This document shows, piece after piece, positions 25,979 through 34,586 of a stretch of DNA of 64,000 bases; position 1 is the stretch's first letter; each line of letters starts with the position of its first letter. The notes under the pieces are model-generated. The model was not told the origin of the DNA. It was given only the letters and a program-made list of their open reading frames with translations, and did no database searches. The stretch lies in NCBI RefSeq assembly GCF_003990335.1, contig NZ_CP034683.1:1750501-1814500 (forward strand), read 5' to 3'. The stretch comes from Rheinheimera mangrovi (lineage in GTDB: Bacteria; Pseudomonadota; Gammaproteobacteria; Enterobacterales; Alteromonadaceae). Both the position numbers and the translations under genes were made by a program.

Positions 25979-27397
25979 ATGAATCAACCGCCAGCTTCGG
26001 GGACTTTGTTTGGTCATCCGAAAGGACTCTTCCTGCTATTTTCCACGGAAATGTGGGAGCGTTTTTCCTACTACGGGATGCGCGCTTTACTTATTCTTAC
26101 CTTAGTTGCTGCTACTGAATCCACTAACCCTGGTTTTGGCTTAGGCCATGGCGATGCGTTATTGCTTTACGGTTATTACACAGGTCTGGTGTATGCCGCG
26201 ACTTTGTTTGGTGGTTTGATTGCCGATAACCTGTTAGGTCAGCGTAAATCTATTATTCTGGGTGGCGCTTTAATGGCCATTGGTCAGTACACTTTGTTTG
26301 CTGCCACACCACACAGTATGTCGCTGTTTTATGTAGGTTTAGGTTTTATTATTGCCGGTAACGGTTTATTTAAACCAAATATCTCTGCCATAGTCGGTGA
26401 CTTGTATCCACAAGGTGATGCCCGTCGTGACGGTGGTTTTACTATTTTCTACATGGGTATTAACTTAGGTGCTTTTATCGCGCCTTTAGTGACGTCCTCT
26501 TTAGGTGAAAGTGATGCCTTCGGCTGGCGCTATGGTTATTTAGCGGCTGGTATTGGTATGACTTTATCTGTGGTGATCCAGTTATTGTTTGCGCAAAAGT
26601 ACTTAGGTGATTTAGGTAAGGTTCCTGGCCGTATTTCGTCACGTAGTGCCTCTGGCACTCCAACGCCGCTCACTAAGGTTGAATTTGATCGCCTGCGAGT
26701 GGTGTTATTCCTGTTTATCTTCGTCACTATGTTCTGGTTGGCCTTTGAGCAGGCTGGTGGCTTAATGAGCTTGTTTGCTTCTGAACACACTGACCGTATG
26801 GTCGGTTCTTTTGAAGTTCCTGCTGGCTGGTTCCAGTCGTTAAACCCGCTGTTTATTCTGATGTTTGCGCCTGTGTTTGCCTGGTTATGGGTGAAGCTGA
26901 ATGCGATGAACAAACAGCCAGATGCACCGATCAAAATTTTATTCGGTATGCTGTTAACTTCTATTGGTTTCCTGTTCCTGATCGTGGGTGTATTTGAGAT
27001 GCAGGTAAACCCTTCAGCCAAATCCAGCATGATGTGGTTAACTTTAGCGTTTTTATTCCATACTTTAGGTGAGTTGTGTATTTCTCCTGTGGGCTTGTCA
27101 TTAATGACTAAGCTGGCTCCGGTGAAACTGGCGTCGCTTATTATGGGGGTCTGGTTCCTGATGCCTGCCGTTGCTCACTATCTGGCTGGTTTTGTTGGTG
27201 CTTATTCTGATACTGCAGGTGATAACCCTGCAGTAGTTGAATTTGCCGCATCCTTTGGTGTACAGGCCGCTCACGCTGGTTTACTGGTGGTGTTTGGTGG
27301 TATAGCTGTAGCACTGGTGGTGTTTGCTGCTGTGCTGTGGATGTTATCCGGTACTTTAGTACGCTGGATGCATGGCGCAGAGCGCGCGCAAAGCTAA
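25979..27397 (+). CDS. POT/PTR-family proton-dependent peptide transporter
   Basis: 472 residues with about 14 transmembrane helices. The proton-coupling motif ExxERFxYY is present at the N-terminus (EMWERFSYYGMRALLILTL), and FYMGINLGAFIAP matches the PTR2 signature. It imports di- and tripeptides with protons; the nearest well-known relatives are bacterial DtpT/Dtp proteins. Single-gene unit ending in a strong terminator. Confidence 0.93.
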   Translation: MNQPPASGTLFGHPKGLFLLFSTEMWERFSYYGMRALLILTLVAATESTNPGFGLGHGDALLLYGYYTGLVYAATLFGGLIADNLLGQRKSIILGGALMAIGQYTLFAATPHSMSLFYVGLGFIIAGNGLFKPNISAIVGDLYPQGDARRDGGFTIFYMGINLGAFIAPLVTSSLGESDAFGWRYGYLAAGIGMTLSVVIQLLFAQKYLGDLGKVPGRISSRSASGTPTPLTKVEFDRLRVVLFLFIFVTMFWLAFEQAGGLMSLFASEHTDRMVGSFEVPAGWFQSLNPLFILMFAPVFAWLWVKLNAMNKQPDAPIKILFGMLLTSIGFLFLIVGVFEMQVNPSAKSSMMWLTLAFLFHTLGELCISPVGLSLMTKLAPVKLASLIMGVWFLMPAVAHYLAGFVGAYSDTAGDNPAVVEFAASFGVQAAHAGLLVVFGGIAVALVVFAAVLWMLSGTLVRWMHGAERAQS

Positions 27398-27413
27398 GCG
27401 GTTTAATCGCTTT

Positions 27414-27448
27414 AAAAGGCCAGCTGGAGTAATCCGCTGGCCTTTTTT
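27414..27448 (+). terminator. Intrinsic terminator after peptide transporter
   Basis: AAAAGGCCAGC (27414-27424) and GCTGGCCTTTT (27436-27446) form an 11-bp stem followed by further T residues, 16 nt after the transporter stop and just ahead of the kelch gene's ribosome-binding site. Confidence 0.85.
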
Positions 27449-27467
27449 ATATTCTGTGGAGACAAAC

Positions 27468-28454
27468 ATGAAATTTATTAGTGTGGTGCTGTGTTGTATT
27501 AGCTTTCAACTGACGGCGGGATCACTGAATTGGCAAAAAAAAGCCGATTTGCTTATACCAGTACAGGAAATTTACCCTGCTGTTTTTCAGGGCGAGATTT
27601 ACGTCGCCGGTGGTTTGAGTTCTGAACTGCCAAAACAACAAGGCCAAATGACAGCGCAAGTTCAGATCTACAATCCAAAAACTGATCAATGGCGGTATGG
27701 ACCTGCTTTACCTGAAGGGCGTCACCATGGCCAACTGGTTGCGGTGAATGAGCAGTTATTTTTAGTGGGTGGTTTTATTCAGGCCAATGGAGGTCATTGG
27801 AGTGCTAGTGCTGATGTACTGCAATTAGATCTTGATCAGCAGCGCTGGTTAAAAGTAGCAAGCTTGCCTGCGCCATTAAGCGAAACCGTCAGTTGGGTAC
27901 TGGATCACAACATTCATCTGGTCTCTGGTCGCTCTCCTGCAACCTCAGCGAATGCACAGTGGCAAGATCAGGCTGATGTGGCAACTCACTGGATTTTTGA
28001 CCTAAAGTCGTTAAAAACCGAAGTGGCGCCAGCGTTGCCTGAAGCGAAAAATAGCGCAGCTGGTACTGTATTTAATAACATGGGCTATCTGTTCGGGGGC
28101 CGGCAGGTCAAAGGCGGCAACAAAGCAGATGTTTATAGTTTTAATACACAAAACCAGCAATGGACACTACAAAAAACTATGCCTGATGCTCAGGCTGGTT
28201 TAGCTGTTGCAGTGCTTAACCAGCAGCTCTGGGTTTTTGGCGGTGAGTTTTTTCAGCAAGGCGGAGGAGTGTTCAGCAAGGTCTGGTCTTATTCACCTCT
28301 GGACAACAGCTGGCAGCAGCAAGGGGAAATGCCACTACCACGTCATGGGTTAGGTGCAGTCACATTGGATGATGCCATTTACATCATAGGCGGGGCTACA
28401 GCTGCGGGTTTAAAGCAGACCAGTGCAGTGCTGGAGAAAGTCGTTATTCAATAA
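27468..28454 (+). CDS. Secreted kelch-repeat beta-propeller protein
   Basis: 328 residues from the ATG at 27468, chosen because GTGGAG precedes it and a signal peptide follows (MKFISVVLCCISFQLTAGS). The upstream open frame reads out of the transporter gene. Kelch repeats are recognisable by the blade pattern ending in GG (IYVAGGLSS, LFLVGGFIQ, YLFGGRQVK, LWVFGGEFF, IYIIGGATAAG), giving a six-bladed propeller similar to NanM-type sialic acid mutarotases and galactose-oxidase-like propellers. Function cannot be fixed; it is periplasmic or extracellular. Confidence 0.82.
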   Translation: MKFISVVLCCISFQLTAGSLNWQKKADLLIPVQEIYPAVFQGEIYVAGGLSSELPKQQGQMTAQVQIYNPKTDQWRYGPALPEGRHHGQLVAVNEQLFLVGGFIQANGGHWSASADVLQLDLDQQRWLKVASLPAPLSETVSWVLDHNIHLVSGRSPATSANAQWQDQADVATHWIFDLKSLKTEVAPALPEAKNSAAGTVFNNMGYLFGGRQVKGGNKADVYSFNTQNQQWTLQKTMPDAQAGLAVAVLNQQLWVFGGEFFQQGGGVFSKVWSYSPLDNSWQQQGEMPLPRHGLGAVTLDDAIYIIGGATAAGLKQTSAVLEKVVIQ

Positions 28455-28456
28455 AA

Positions 28457-28477
28457 AAGGCCAGCAATGCTGGCCTT
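28457..28477. terminator. Bidirectional terminator between kelch gene and mlaA
   Basis: AAGGCCAGC, loop AAT, GCTGGCCTT: a 9-bp stem flanked on the left by A6 (T-run for the minus strand) and on the right by TTGGTCTTTTC. It serves the convergent mlaA best. Confidence 0.8.
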
Positions 28478-28492
28478 GGTCTTTTCTGCGGT

Positions 28493-29257
28493 TTAAGGCA
28501 GGTATTCATCCAGATAAGCTTCGTCTTCTTCAGCTTTTTTCGGTGGATTGCCATCGTAAATCTGAAACTCTTTACGTTGGTAATAGGCTTCTTTAATAAA
28601 GGCGTATGGGTCTACAGATTCGTTCAGTAACTGTTCCATCCGCAGCATCTGTACACGTCCATCTAAGGCGCCCAACACAGCTTTGGTGATAGTTAAAGGT
28701 GTGTTGATCCAAGTGGATGGAAAATACAGATTATCGACTACAGTACCTGTCGTATCGCGCACCGTGGAAGGTCCTAAAGCCGGCAGCATCAGATAAGGGC
28801 CGTCTCCGACACCCCAGGTCGCTAACGTCTGGTTAAAATCCTCGTCCTGATCTTTTAAATCAATACGGGTGGCTACGTCAAACAAACCAAATAAACCTAC
28901 AGTGCTGTTCAGCACAAAACGGCCTAAGCTTATCGCCGCGCTTTTCGGTTTAGCCTGCAATACACCGTTGACGAAATTAGTTGGTTCATCCAGGTTACTA
29001 ATCACATTCGCTATGCCGGTACGCGCTGGTTTTGGTACCACTACCATATAACCTATGGCGGCAGGGCGCAGTACATAAGCATCCAGTATGTCGTAGTTAA
29101 AATCCCAGATATCCCGGTTTACAGATTCAATTGGATCCCGTGGGTCCTGATAGTTCGTTTGTGCTTGTTGCTCATCAGCTGCTTTTTTACTGGCGCAGCC
29201 ACTCACCGTTAACAATAACAGGCACGACACTAAAACAGGCTTCATGCGTAAGACCAT
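28493..29257 (-). CDS. mlaA: MlaA (VacJ) outer-membrane phospholipid-transport lipoprotein
   Basis: MlaA removes mislocalised phospholipids from the outer leaflet of the outer membrane and passes them to MlaC. The signal peptide ends in the lipobox LTVSGC; family motifs are DPIESVNRDIWDFNYDILDAY, VISNLDEPTNFVNGVLQ and GPSTVRDTTG. ATG 29257 is preferred (GGA about nine nt upstream) over ATG 29287; ATG 29245 is also possible. The other mla genes are not in the window. A TATAAT box on the minus strand lies at 29300-29295. Confidence 0.93.
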   Translation of the reverse strand: MVLRMKPVLVSCLLLLTVSGCASKKAADEQQAQTNYQDPRDPIESVNRDIWDFNYDILDAYVLRPAAIGYMVVVPKPARTGIANVISNLDEPTNFVNGVLQAKPKSAAISLGRFVLNSTVGLFGLFDVATRIDLKDQDEDFNQTLATWGVGDGPYLMLPALGPSTVRDTTGTVVDNLYFPSTWINTPLTITKAVLGALDGRVQMLRMEQLLNESVDPYAFIKEAYYQRKEFQIYDGNPPKKAEEDEAYLDEYLP

Positions 29258-29404
29258 AAGTTTGCATCCGTTTGAGGGAAATAACACGTTGATTATTATA
29301 CTGGTAAAGCATGATTTGGATCATCTGCTTTGCTGCATTGATTTGTGTTAAATAGTTGAAAAAAGTTGCATCAGGTTAAAAATATAGCGAGAGGGGAACA
29401 AAAA

Positions 29405-30208
29405 CTATCTCAAGACGGGCGGTAAAGCACTGGCCAATTGCTGTTGCTCAGCACTAAAGATTTCTTTTTCAATGCGCAGCCAGCTTTGGCAATAGTCCCA
29501 GTCTGTGCTGAGAGGTAACCAATTCATGCCATCCAGCACACAGTTTAAATTGAACAGAAAGGGATGTGCTCCGAGTAAGCGTTCTACACTATAGGTTTCA
29601 CTGGCACTGCTTAACAGCGCAATACTACCAAACGATATAGCCCAGTTGGCAAAAGCCATTAAATCTACTGTAGCTCCGGCCTTAGGTTGTAGTTCATTGG
29701 CATCTATAGCCTGTTGCAACAACAAGTCGACCATCTGTGTCACTTCTTTTTCCAATTCCTGCTGCACTGTAATTCGTGCTGGCGAGCTTTTCTCCTGCAC
29801 CCAGGGGGATTTGGCGATCAGTACACAGTTAAATAAAATAGGCTGCATTTTGGCAGATAAGAAATAGGCCTGATGCAAGGCCAGTGCTTTTTCCCTGCTG
29901 CTGCCATTAAACAATCCGGCTTTTTTAAACAAACTGATTTCATGACGTAAAGCCGTGTTACACAGGGCGGTGATCACGTCTTCTTTGCTGGAAAAATGAT
30001 TGTAGATAGTGCCTTTAGAATAAGGGCTGGCGGCGGTCAATTTATCCATAGTCAAATTGGCGTAGCCTTCGGCTTTGACCAACTGGTGGGCAATCTGCAG
30101 TAATTCCTGCTCACGATCGGCTATGGCTTGCTGTTTTTTACTAAACCTGTGCTCTAAAGGGCAGCTACGCAGCTCTTTATTCGCAATGTCACACAAAAAC
30201 TTCAACAT
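29405..30208 (-). CDS. TetR-family transcriptional regulator
   Basis: 267 residues. The N-terminal helix-turn-helix spans about residues 33-80, with LTMDKLTAASPYSKGTIYNHF ending in the classic YNHFSSKEDV. An unusual 25-residue N-terminal extension with two Cys precedes it. The C-terminal ligand domain is generic; no inducer can be read. It lies downstream of a small membrane-protein gene on the same strand (24-nt gap), which is a candidate target. Confidence 0.9.
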   Translation of the reverse strand: MLKFLCDIANKELRSCPLEHRFSKKQQAIADREQELLQIAHQLVKAEGYANLTMDKLTAASPYSKGTIYNHFSSKEDVITALCNTALRHEISLFKKAGLFNGSSREKALALHQAYFLSAKMQPILFNCVLIAKSPWVQEKSSPARITVQQELEKEVTQMVDLLLQQAIDANELQPKAGATVDLMAFANWAISFGSIALLSSASETYSVERLLGAHPFLFNLNCVLDGMNWLPLSTDWDYCQSWLRIEKEIFSAEQQQLASALPPVLR

Positions 30209-30232
30209 AAAGGTCGTTTCCTGCTCATTAAG

Positions 30233-30526
30233 CTAAAGCTTTAGCTTAGTGCGGGCTTGCTGCAAGTGGGGGCGACATAAGGCAAACGTCAGAGGTCGGG
30301 TCAGCAGCGGGTAGGCGGCCAGCAACACAAGAATAGTGACAGTGCTTTGCCATGAATCCCATTGGGCTATCACTAAAAACAGCGGGATTAAAATGGCCAG
30401 TTTCAGCAAATTTAACAGCAGTTTTTGTGGAGTAGGCACCTGCTCTGTGGCCGTGCGGATCACTTGCATCCGCTCTGCAAACTTCAAACCTGCAAGCTCC
30501 GGAATGGAATGGCTGCCAAAATACAT
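30233..30526 (-). CDS. Small membrane protein (97 aa), possibly DUF6170-type
   Basis: ATG 30526 is chosen because AAGGAG lies seven nt upstream; longer frames start inside the upstream repeat. The product begins MYFGSHSIPELAGLKFAERM, has a hydrophobic pair of helices (about 38-80) and a basic end. The N-terminal pattern recalls a small Alteromonadales family, but I cannot confirm the assignment. The ribosome-binding site directly abuts the U-run of a terminator, an unusual arrangement. Confidence 0.7.
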   Translation of the reverse strand: MYFGSHSIPELAGLKFAERMQVIRTATEQVPTPQKLLLNLLKLAILIPLFLVIAQWDSWQSTVTILVLLAAYPLLTRPLTFALCRPHLQQARTKLKL

Positions 30527-30538
30527 CAAAAACTCCTT

Positions 30539-30568
30539 AAAAAAATAGGCCCCGTCAGAGCAGGGCCT
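30539..30568 (-). terminator. Terminator between proS and the small membrane protein gene
   Basis: On the minus strand AGGCCC and GGGCCT pair across a 10-nt loop and are followed, after one A, by seven T residues (30545-30539), which run straight into the AAGGAG ribosome-binding site of the next gene. It may end proS transcription or regulate read-through. Confidence 0.65.
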
Positions 30569-30573
30569 TTTAT

Positions 30574-30699
30574 CCCCATCGTTCTTGAAGCTACAGCTTT
30601 GTTGACTGCGTTCGTTCGCCCCAGTCACATAGGACAACTATGCTCCTGGGGGCTCACGCTCTTGTCGCCTCGCTGCAACTCCAATTACTTTGGGTATAT
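30574..30699. repeat. ERIC-type intergenic repeat, copy 2 (full length)
   Basis: About 126 bp, the length expected of an ERIC element. On the minus strand it starts TATACCCAAAGTAATTGGAG, continues TTGCAGCGAGGCGAC, has the palindromic core CCCCAGGAGCATAG / CTATGTGACTGGGGCGA and ends GCTGTAGCTTCAAG. It lies between proS and the downstream terminator, within the proS 3' region. Confidence 0.85.
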
Positions 30700-30712
30700 G
30701 CTACCAACCTAC

Positions 30713-32431
30713 TCAGAAAGACTTGAGCTGAGCTACTACATCCGACAACGACAGCATTAACTTCTCACCGGTCAGACGGTTTTTCAGCTCAACTTTCTGC
30801 TCATCCAGATTACGTTCGCCTACGATGATGTGATAAGGCACACCAACCAGCTCCATATCAGCAAACATCACACCAGGGCGCTCTTTCCTATCGTCAAACA
30901 GCACTTCAAAGCCTGCCGCTGTCAGATCTTTATACAGTTGCTCTGCTGCGTCCTGAATACGCACCGACTTGTGCATATTCATCGGCACTATGGCCACCTG
31001 AAACGGCGCTATAGCTGCTGGCCATTTGATGCCATATTCGTCATGGTTTTGCTCAATAGCAGCTGCGACAATACGGGACACGCCTACACCATAACAACCC
31101 ATGGTCATAATTTGGTGTTTGCCTTCTTCGTTTAACACGCCTGCTTTCATCGCTGACGAATAACGGTCACCTAACTGGAAAATATGGCCTACTTCAATAC
31201 CACGGCGAATAACTAAATGGCCTTTGCCACAAGGGCTTGGGTCACCTTCAACCACGTTACGTAAATCAGCCACCTGATACGTAGTGATATCACGGTCGAA
31301 ATTCACACCAGTGAAGTGGAAACCGTCTTTGTTTGCACCAGTGACAAAGTCAGCTAAATGAGCTGCGGCATGGTCGACAACCACAGGAATAGTTAAGCCA
31401 ACAGGGCCAACAGAACCTGGCTTCGCACCAGTCACAGCCAGCACATCTTCTTCTGATGCAAACTGCAGTGGAGAAGCCACCAGAGGATGTTTTTCAGCTT
31501 TGATTTCGTTTAACTCGTGATCGCCACGCAGCACCAAAGCAACCAGTGTCTGAGCTGCTTTTTCGTCGGCTTTACGGGCATAAACAATTAAGGTTTTGGC
31601 GATAGCAGATGCTTCTACCTTTAAAAAGGCTGAAACTTCATCGATAGTCTTTGCGTCTGGAGTTGCAACTTCTGTCTTGGCTTGTGTCGCAGCTGGGCGG
31701 GCACCTTGAGGGGGCAGAGCTTCGGCTTTTTCAATATTGGCGGCGTAATCGCTGCCATCAGAGAATACGATTGCATCTTCACCTGAGGCGGCCAGCACAT
31801 GGAACTCGTGCGACATGCTGCCACCAATGGCGCCAGTGTCCGCCAATACAGGACGGAAATCTAAACCCAGGCGGGTAAAGATATTGCAGTAGGCTTGGTA
31901 CATAGCGTCATAGGTTTGCTGCAAACTTTCCTGACTTAAGTGGAAAGAGTAGGCGTCTTTCATTAAGAATTCGCGGGCACGCATCACACCAAAACGTGGA
32001 CGACGTTCGTCACGGAACTTGGTCTGAATTTGGTATAAATTAATAGGCAGCTGTTTGTAGCTGCTGATTTCTTTACGGACTAAATCTGTCACTACTTCTT
32101 CGTGGGTTGGGCCTAACACAAAATCACGCTGGTGACGGTCTTTAAAACGCAGCAGTTCAGCGTCCATCTTTTCCCAGCGACCAGATTCCTGCCACAGTTC
32201 TGCATGTTGAACCACAGGCATCAGTATTTCGATGGCGCCTGCTTTGTTCATTTCTTCGCGGACAATGTTCTCTACCTTACGTAAAACCCGCAGGCCACTG
32301 GGCAACCAGGTGTATAAACCTGACGCCAGACGACGCACCATACCGGCACGTAACATCAATTGATGGCTGATAATTTCGGCATCGGCCGGGGTTTCTTTCA
32401 TAGTGGAGAGTAAATACTGACTTGTCCGCAT
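30713..32431 (-). CDS. proS: Prolyl-tRNA synthetase
   Basis: 572 residues, class II synthetase of the bacterial type with an internal editing (INS/YbaK) domain at about 230-395. Motifs include [25 protein letters not shown] motif 1, [26 protein letters not shown] (motif 2 region) and [14 protein letters not shown] (motif 3), then the anticodon-binding domain (about 470-572). Housekeeping gene, monocistronic in appearance. Length equals E. coli ProS (572). Confidence 0.97.
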   Translation of the reverse strand: MRTSQYLLSTMKETPADAEIISHQLMLRAGMVRRLASGLYTWLPSGLRVLRKVENIVREEMNKAGAIEILMPVVQHAELWQESGRWEKMDAELLRFKDRHQRDFVLGPTHEEVVTDLVRKEISSYKQLPINLYQIQTKFRDERRPRFGVMRAREFLMKDAYSFHLSQESLQQTYDAMYQAYCNIFTRLGLDFRPVLADTGAIGGSMSHEFHVLAASGEDAIVFSDGSDYAANIEKAEALPPQGARPAATQAKTEVATPDAKTIDEVSAFLKVEASAIAKTLIVYARKADEKAAQTLVALVLRGDHELNEIKAEKHPLVASPLQFASEEDVLAVTGAKPGSVGPVGLTIPVVVDHAAAHLADFVTGANKDGFHFTGVNFDRDITTYQVADLRNVVEGDPSPCGKGHLVIRRGIEVGHIFQLGDRYSSAMKAGVLNEEGKHQIMTMGCYGVGVSRIVAAAIEQNHDEYGIKWPAAIAPFQVAIVPMNMHKSVRIQDAAEQLYKDLTAAGFEVLFDDRKERPGVMFADMELVGVPYHIIVGERNLDEQKVELKNRLTGEKLMLSLSDVVAQLKSF

Positions 32432-32518
32432 AAATAAATAGTTCCGTGTTTTAAGTTTAATTGCGCCTTAAATTGGCCGCTGTACTCTAATAAATTTGCC
32501 GATAGTGTATCAAGGCAA

Positions 32519-33616
32519 CTAGTTTGGCAGAAGTTTAATCTGATGTTTTATCCATTCTGTCGTCAGATTTTGCCCTGACACCATGCCACCTAAGCTGTAA
32601 AGCTCGTTGTTCATGCTCACCAGTGTGCGTAAATCCATCACTGCAGTGGTGTTTTCAGCTTTTAGCCAGCTTTTATCCGTAATTGAATACGCCCAGACTT
32701 CAGCTGAAGGCTCGGCCGGCGTGCCGTTATAACCTATACCGTTGTAGTTATAAGCCGTTTCACTGCCACCAATAAATACAATCAGATCTTTGCCATCTTG
32801 GTTTACCGCGGCAGCCGCCATCCGATAACGGGCTTTGCCTGTTGGATGCTGTATTTGTTGCCAGCTGATCCTATTGGCATCGGTTTTACTGATTTCACCT
32901 AGCCAGCACTGAGCCACAGATTCGTATTGGCGGGGTAGGGTCTGGTAACTGACTTTTACACCATCACAGAGCAGCATATGCTGGCCTGATAAAGCACCTG
33001 CTAAACCAAAAGTAGGTGTGCCTGGAAAAGGCGTAGCCTGACTCCATTTCTGCGTGAAATTATCAAATAACTGCACCAGATTAACATTGCCATCTTGTGA
33101 CCAGCCGCTGGTCAGATAAATGTATCTGTTGTTGTAAGCCAGGGCCACACTGTCATCGACAGCCACAGGCATATCCGGCAGCTTGTTGTAAGCTTTAGTG
33201 ACAGGGCTGTAGCGATAACCTTCGGCGCTTGATACTTCAGTGCCATTGGCTGCAACTGTGTAGCCACCAAACACAAAAAAATGATTTTGTAAGGTGACAC
33301 CTGAACTTGCCAGCCTGCCACTTAAACGCTGACGGCTTGGTACGGCAGGGGCCTTCAGCCAGGTCGGCTCACCCACTGTCCATTGCCATACTCTGTTGTG
33401 CACATCGGCATGGGTTTTACCTGAAGAGAGCCCCATAAAGCTGGTGACATAAGTGCGGCCTGCCACGCTGGTACTCATGACCAGATTATTGCTAACAGCT
33501 TCGGGTAAGGCGGGTAGTTGTGCTGCGCCAGCCAGCACAGGCGCGCTAAGACTCAGGCTGAGGCTGTATTTCAGCAGTTTGCTTATTTTTTGGGACATGC
33601 CTGATTTCTGTAACAT
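32519..33616 (-). CDS. Second kelch-repeat beta-propeller protein
   Basis: 365 residues from ATG 33616, chosen because TGGAG lies eight nt upstream. Signal peptide near residues 15-35 (LKYSLSLSLSAPVLAGAA). Kelch blades FFVFGGYTVAANG, IYLTSGWSQDG, LIVFIGGSETAYN and LYSLGGMVSGQN suggest a propeller related to the copy at 27468 and to NanM-like mutarotases. Its first 71 nt overlap the 3' end of trmO in another frame. Role unknown; secreted. Confidence 0.8.
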   Translation of the reverse strand: MLQKSGMSQKISKLLKYSLSLSLSAPVLAGAAQLPALPEAVSNNLVMSTSVAGRTYVTSFMGLSSGKTHADVHNRVWQWTVGEPTWLKAPAVPSRQRLSGRLASSGVTLQNHFFVFGGYTVAANGTEVSSAEGYRYSPVTKAYNKLPDMPVAVDDSVALAYNNRYIYLTSGWSQDGNVNLVQLFDNFTQKWSQATPFPGTPTFGLAGALSGQHMLLCDGVKVSYQTLPRQYESVAQCWLGEISKTDANRISWQQIQHPTGKARYRMAAAAVNQDGKDLIVFIGGSETAYNYNGIGYNGTPAEPSAEVWAYSITDKSWLKAENTTAVMDLRTLVSMNNELYSLGGMVSGQNLTTEWIKHQIKLLPN

Positions 33617-34295
33617 GATTGTGTACTCCATTCACTGTCCATTTGATATTAAAGTGATACAGCGTCATGCCATAGCTCTGTTGCTCCGCTTTTTGCTTTT
33701 TATACGGAGGGCGCGGGTCTTGTTTTAACACTTTTTCTATCAAAACTGCTAATTCAGGCTGATCTTTCTGCCGCTGACAAAATTCCAGCACTGCAGGTTC
33801 AAAACTGACTGTCATATCAGTTTCAGGTGCGGCGTCAGCAAAACCACCTGCTGCATCTGGTAAGGCATCTGCATAGGGCAGATAAGGTTTAATATCCAAT
33901 ATTGGCGTGCCATCCAACAGATCAATGCCGGACAACAGAATAATCAAACGGCCTTGTTTACGTACTACGCCTTCAAGTTTTACGACAGAAAGGCCAATTG
34001 GGTTTGGTCTGAAGGTAGCTCGGGTCGCAAAAACCCCTTTTTTCTCATTGCCACCTAAGCGTGGTGGCCGCACCAGCGGTGACCAGCCTCTGTCTGCTGT
34101 TTCATGAAATACAAACACCAGCCATAAATGACTAAAGGCTTCAATACCGCGGACAATAGCGTCATCGTCATAGCCTGGTTCCAAAACCAGTTCAGCTTTG
34201 GCTTCGGCTATCAAACCTGGCTGACGGGGAATCGCGAACTTTTGTTTATAGGGTGAGCGGATGGTGCCCAGCACCTGCATTTGATAAGAGGGCAT
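33546..34295 (-). CDS. trmO: tRNA (t6A37) N6-methyltransferase TrmO
   Basis: TrmO converts t6A37 to m6t6A37 in tRNA-Thr using S-adenosylmethionine. Family motifs: IGTIRSPY-type start (LGTIRSPYKQKFAIPRQPGL), SHLWLVFVFHE, RATFRPNPIGLSVVKLE and DGTPILDIKPYLPYAD, then DPRPPYKK and YGMTLYHFNIKW near the end. The usual proteins end soon after this point; here about 17 further residues (HVPKNKQTAEIQPQPES) run into the start of the kelch gene, suggesting a lost stop codon or an overlapping junction. Confidence 0.93.
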   Translation of the reverse strand: MPSYQMQVLGTIRSPYKQKFAIPRQPGLIAEAKAELVLEPGYDDDAIVRGIEAFSHLWLVFVFHETADRGWSPLVRPPRLGGNEKKGVFATRATFRPNPIGLSVVKLEGVVRKQGRLIILLSGIDLLDGTPILDIKPYLPYADALPDAAGGFADAAPETDMTVSFEPAVLEFCQRQKDQPELAVLIEKVLKQDPRPPYKKQKAEQQSYGMTLYHFNIKWTVNGVHNHVTEIRHVPKNKQTAEIQPQPES

Positions 34296-34333
34296 CAGTT
34301 CCTCAGAAGATAAAAGCCAACGGAAGGCGAAAA

Positions 34334-34492
34334 ATGAGTTCTATTATGGCGTTAGCATCCTCAAAGGACAAGCAAAGCCCAAAAGCACTCCAGACTGAAA
34401 ACACTTTACAACAGAGTGAAAACTTGGGATTAATAGCAGGACGCTGCTTTATGTTGGCCCACATTCTTACAGCAAGCATCCAAGAGTGGTAA
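34334..34492 (+). CDS. Possible small protein (52 aa)
   Basis: A 52-codon frame (MSSIMALASSKDKQ to TASIQEW) with a good GGAAGG site six nt upstream of its ATG, in the 291-bp gap between the divergent trmO and purU. A hydrophobic C-terminal stretch (LGLIAGRCFMLAHILTA) could be membrane-interacting. Family not recognised. A weak hairpin with T5 follows. Support is the ribosome-binding site and independence from any overlapping gene; it could still be chance. Confidence 0.4.
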   Translation: MSSIMALASSKDKQSPKALQTENTLQQSENLGLIAGRCFMLAHILTASIQEW

Positions 34493-34543
34493 CAAACCAC
34501 CATATTAAAAAGAACCAAACCACGTGAATCCACCTTAATCTAT

Positions 34544-34565
34544 GCAGCATCCTTGCTGTGTTTTT
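34544..34565 (+). terminator. Weak terminator-like hairpin
   Basis: GCAGCA (34544-34549) pairs with TGCTGT (34554-34559) across TCCT and is followed by G and five T residues. It lies upstream of purU and downstream of the possible 52-aa gene. Confidence 0.4.
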
Positions 34566-34586
34566 GCTATGGCTTGACGAGAGTTT

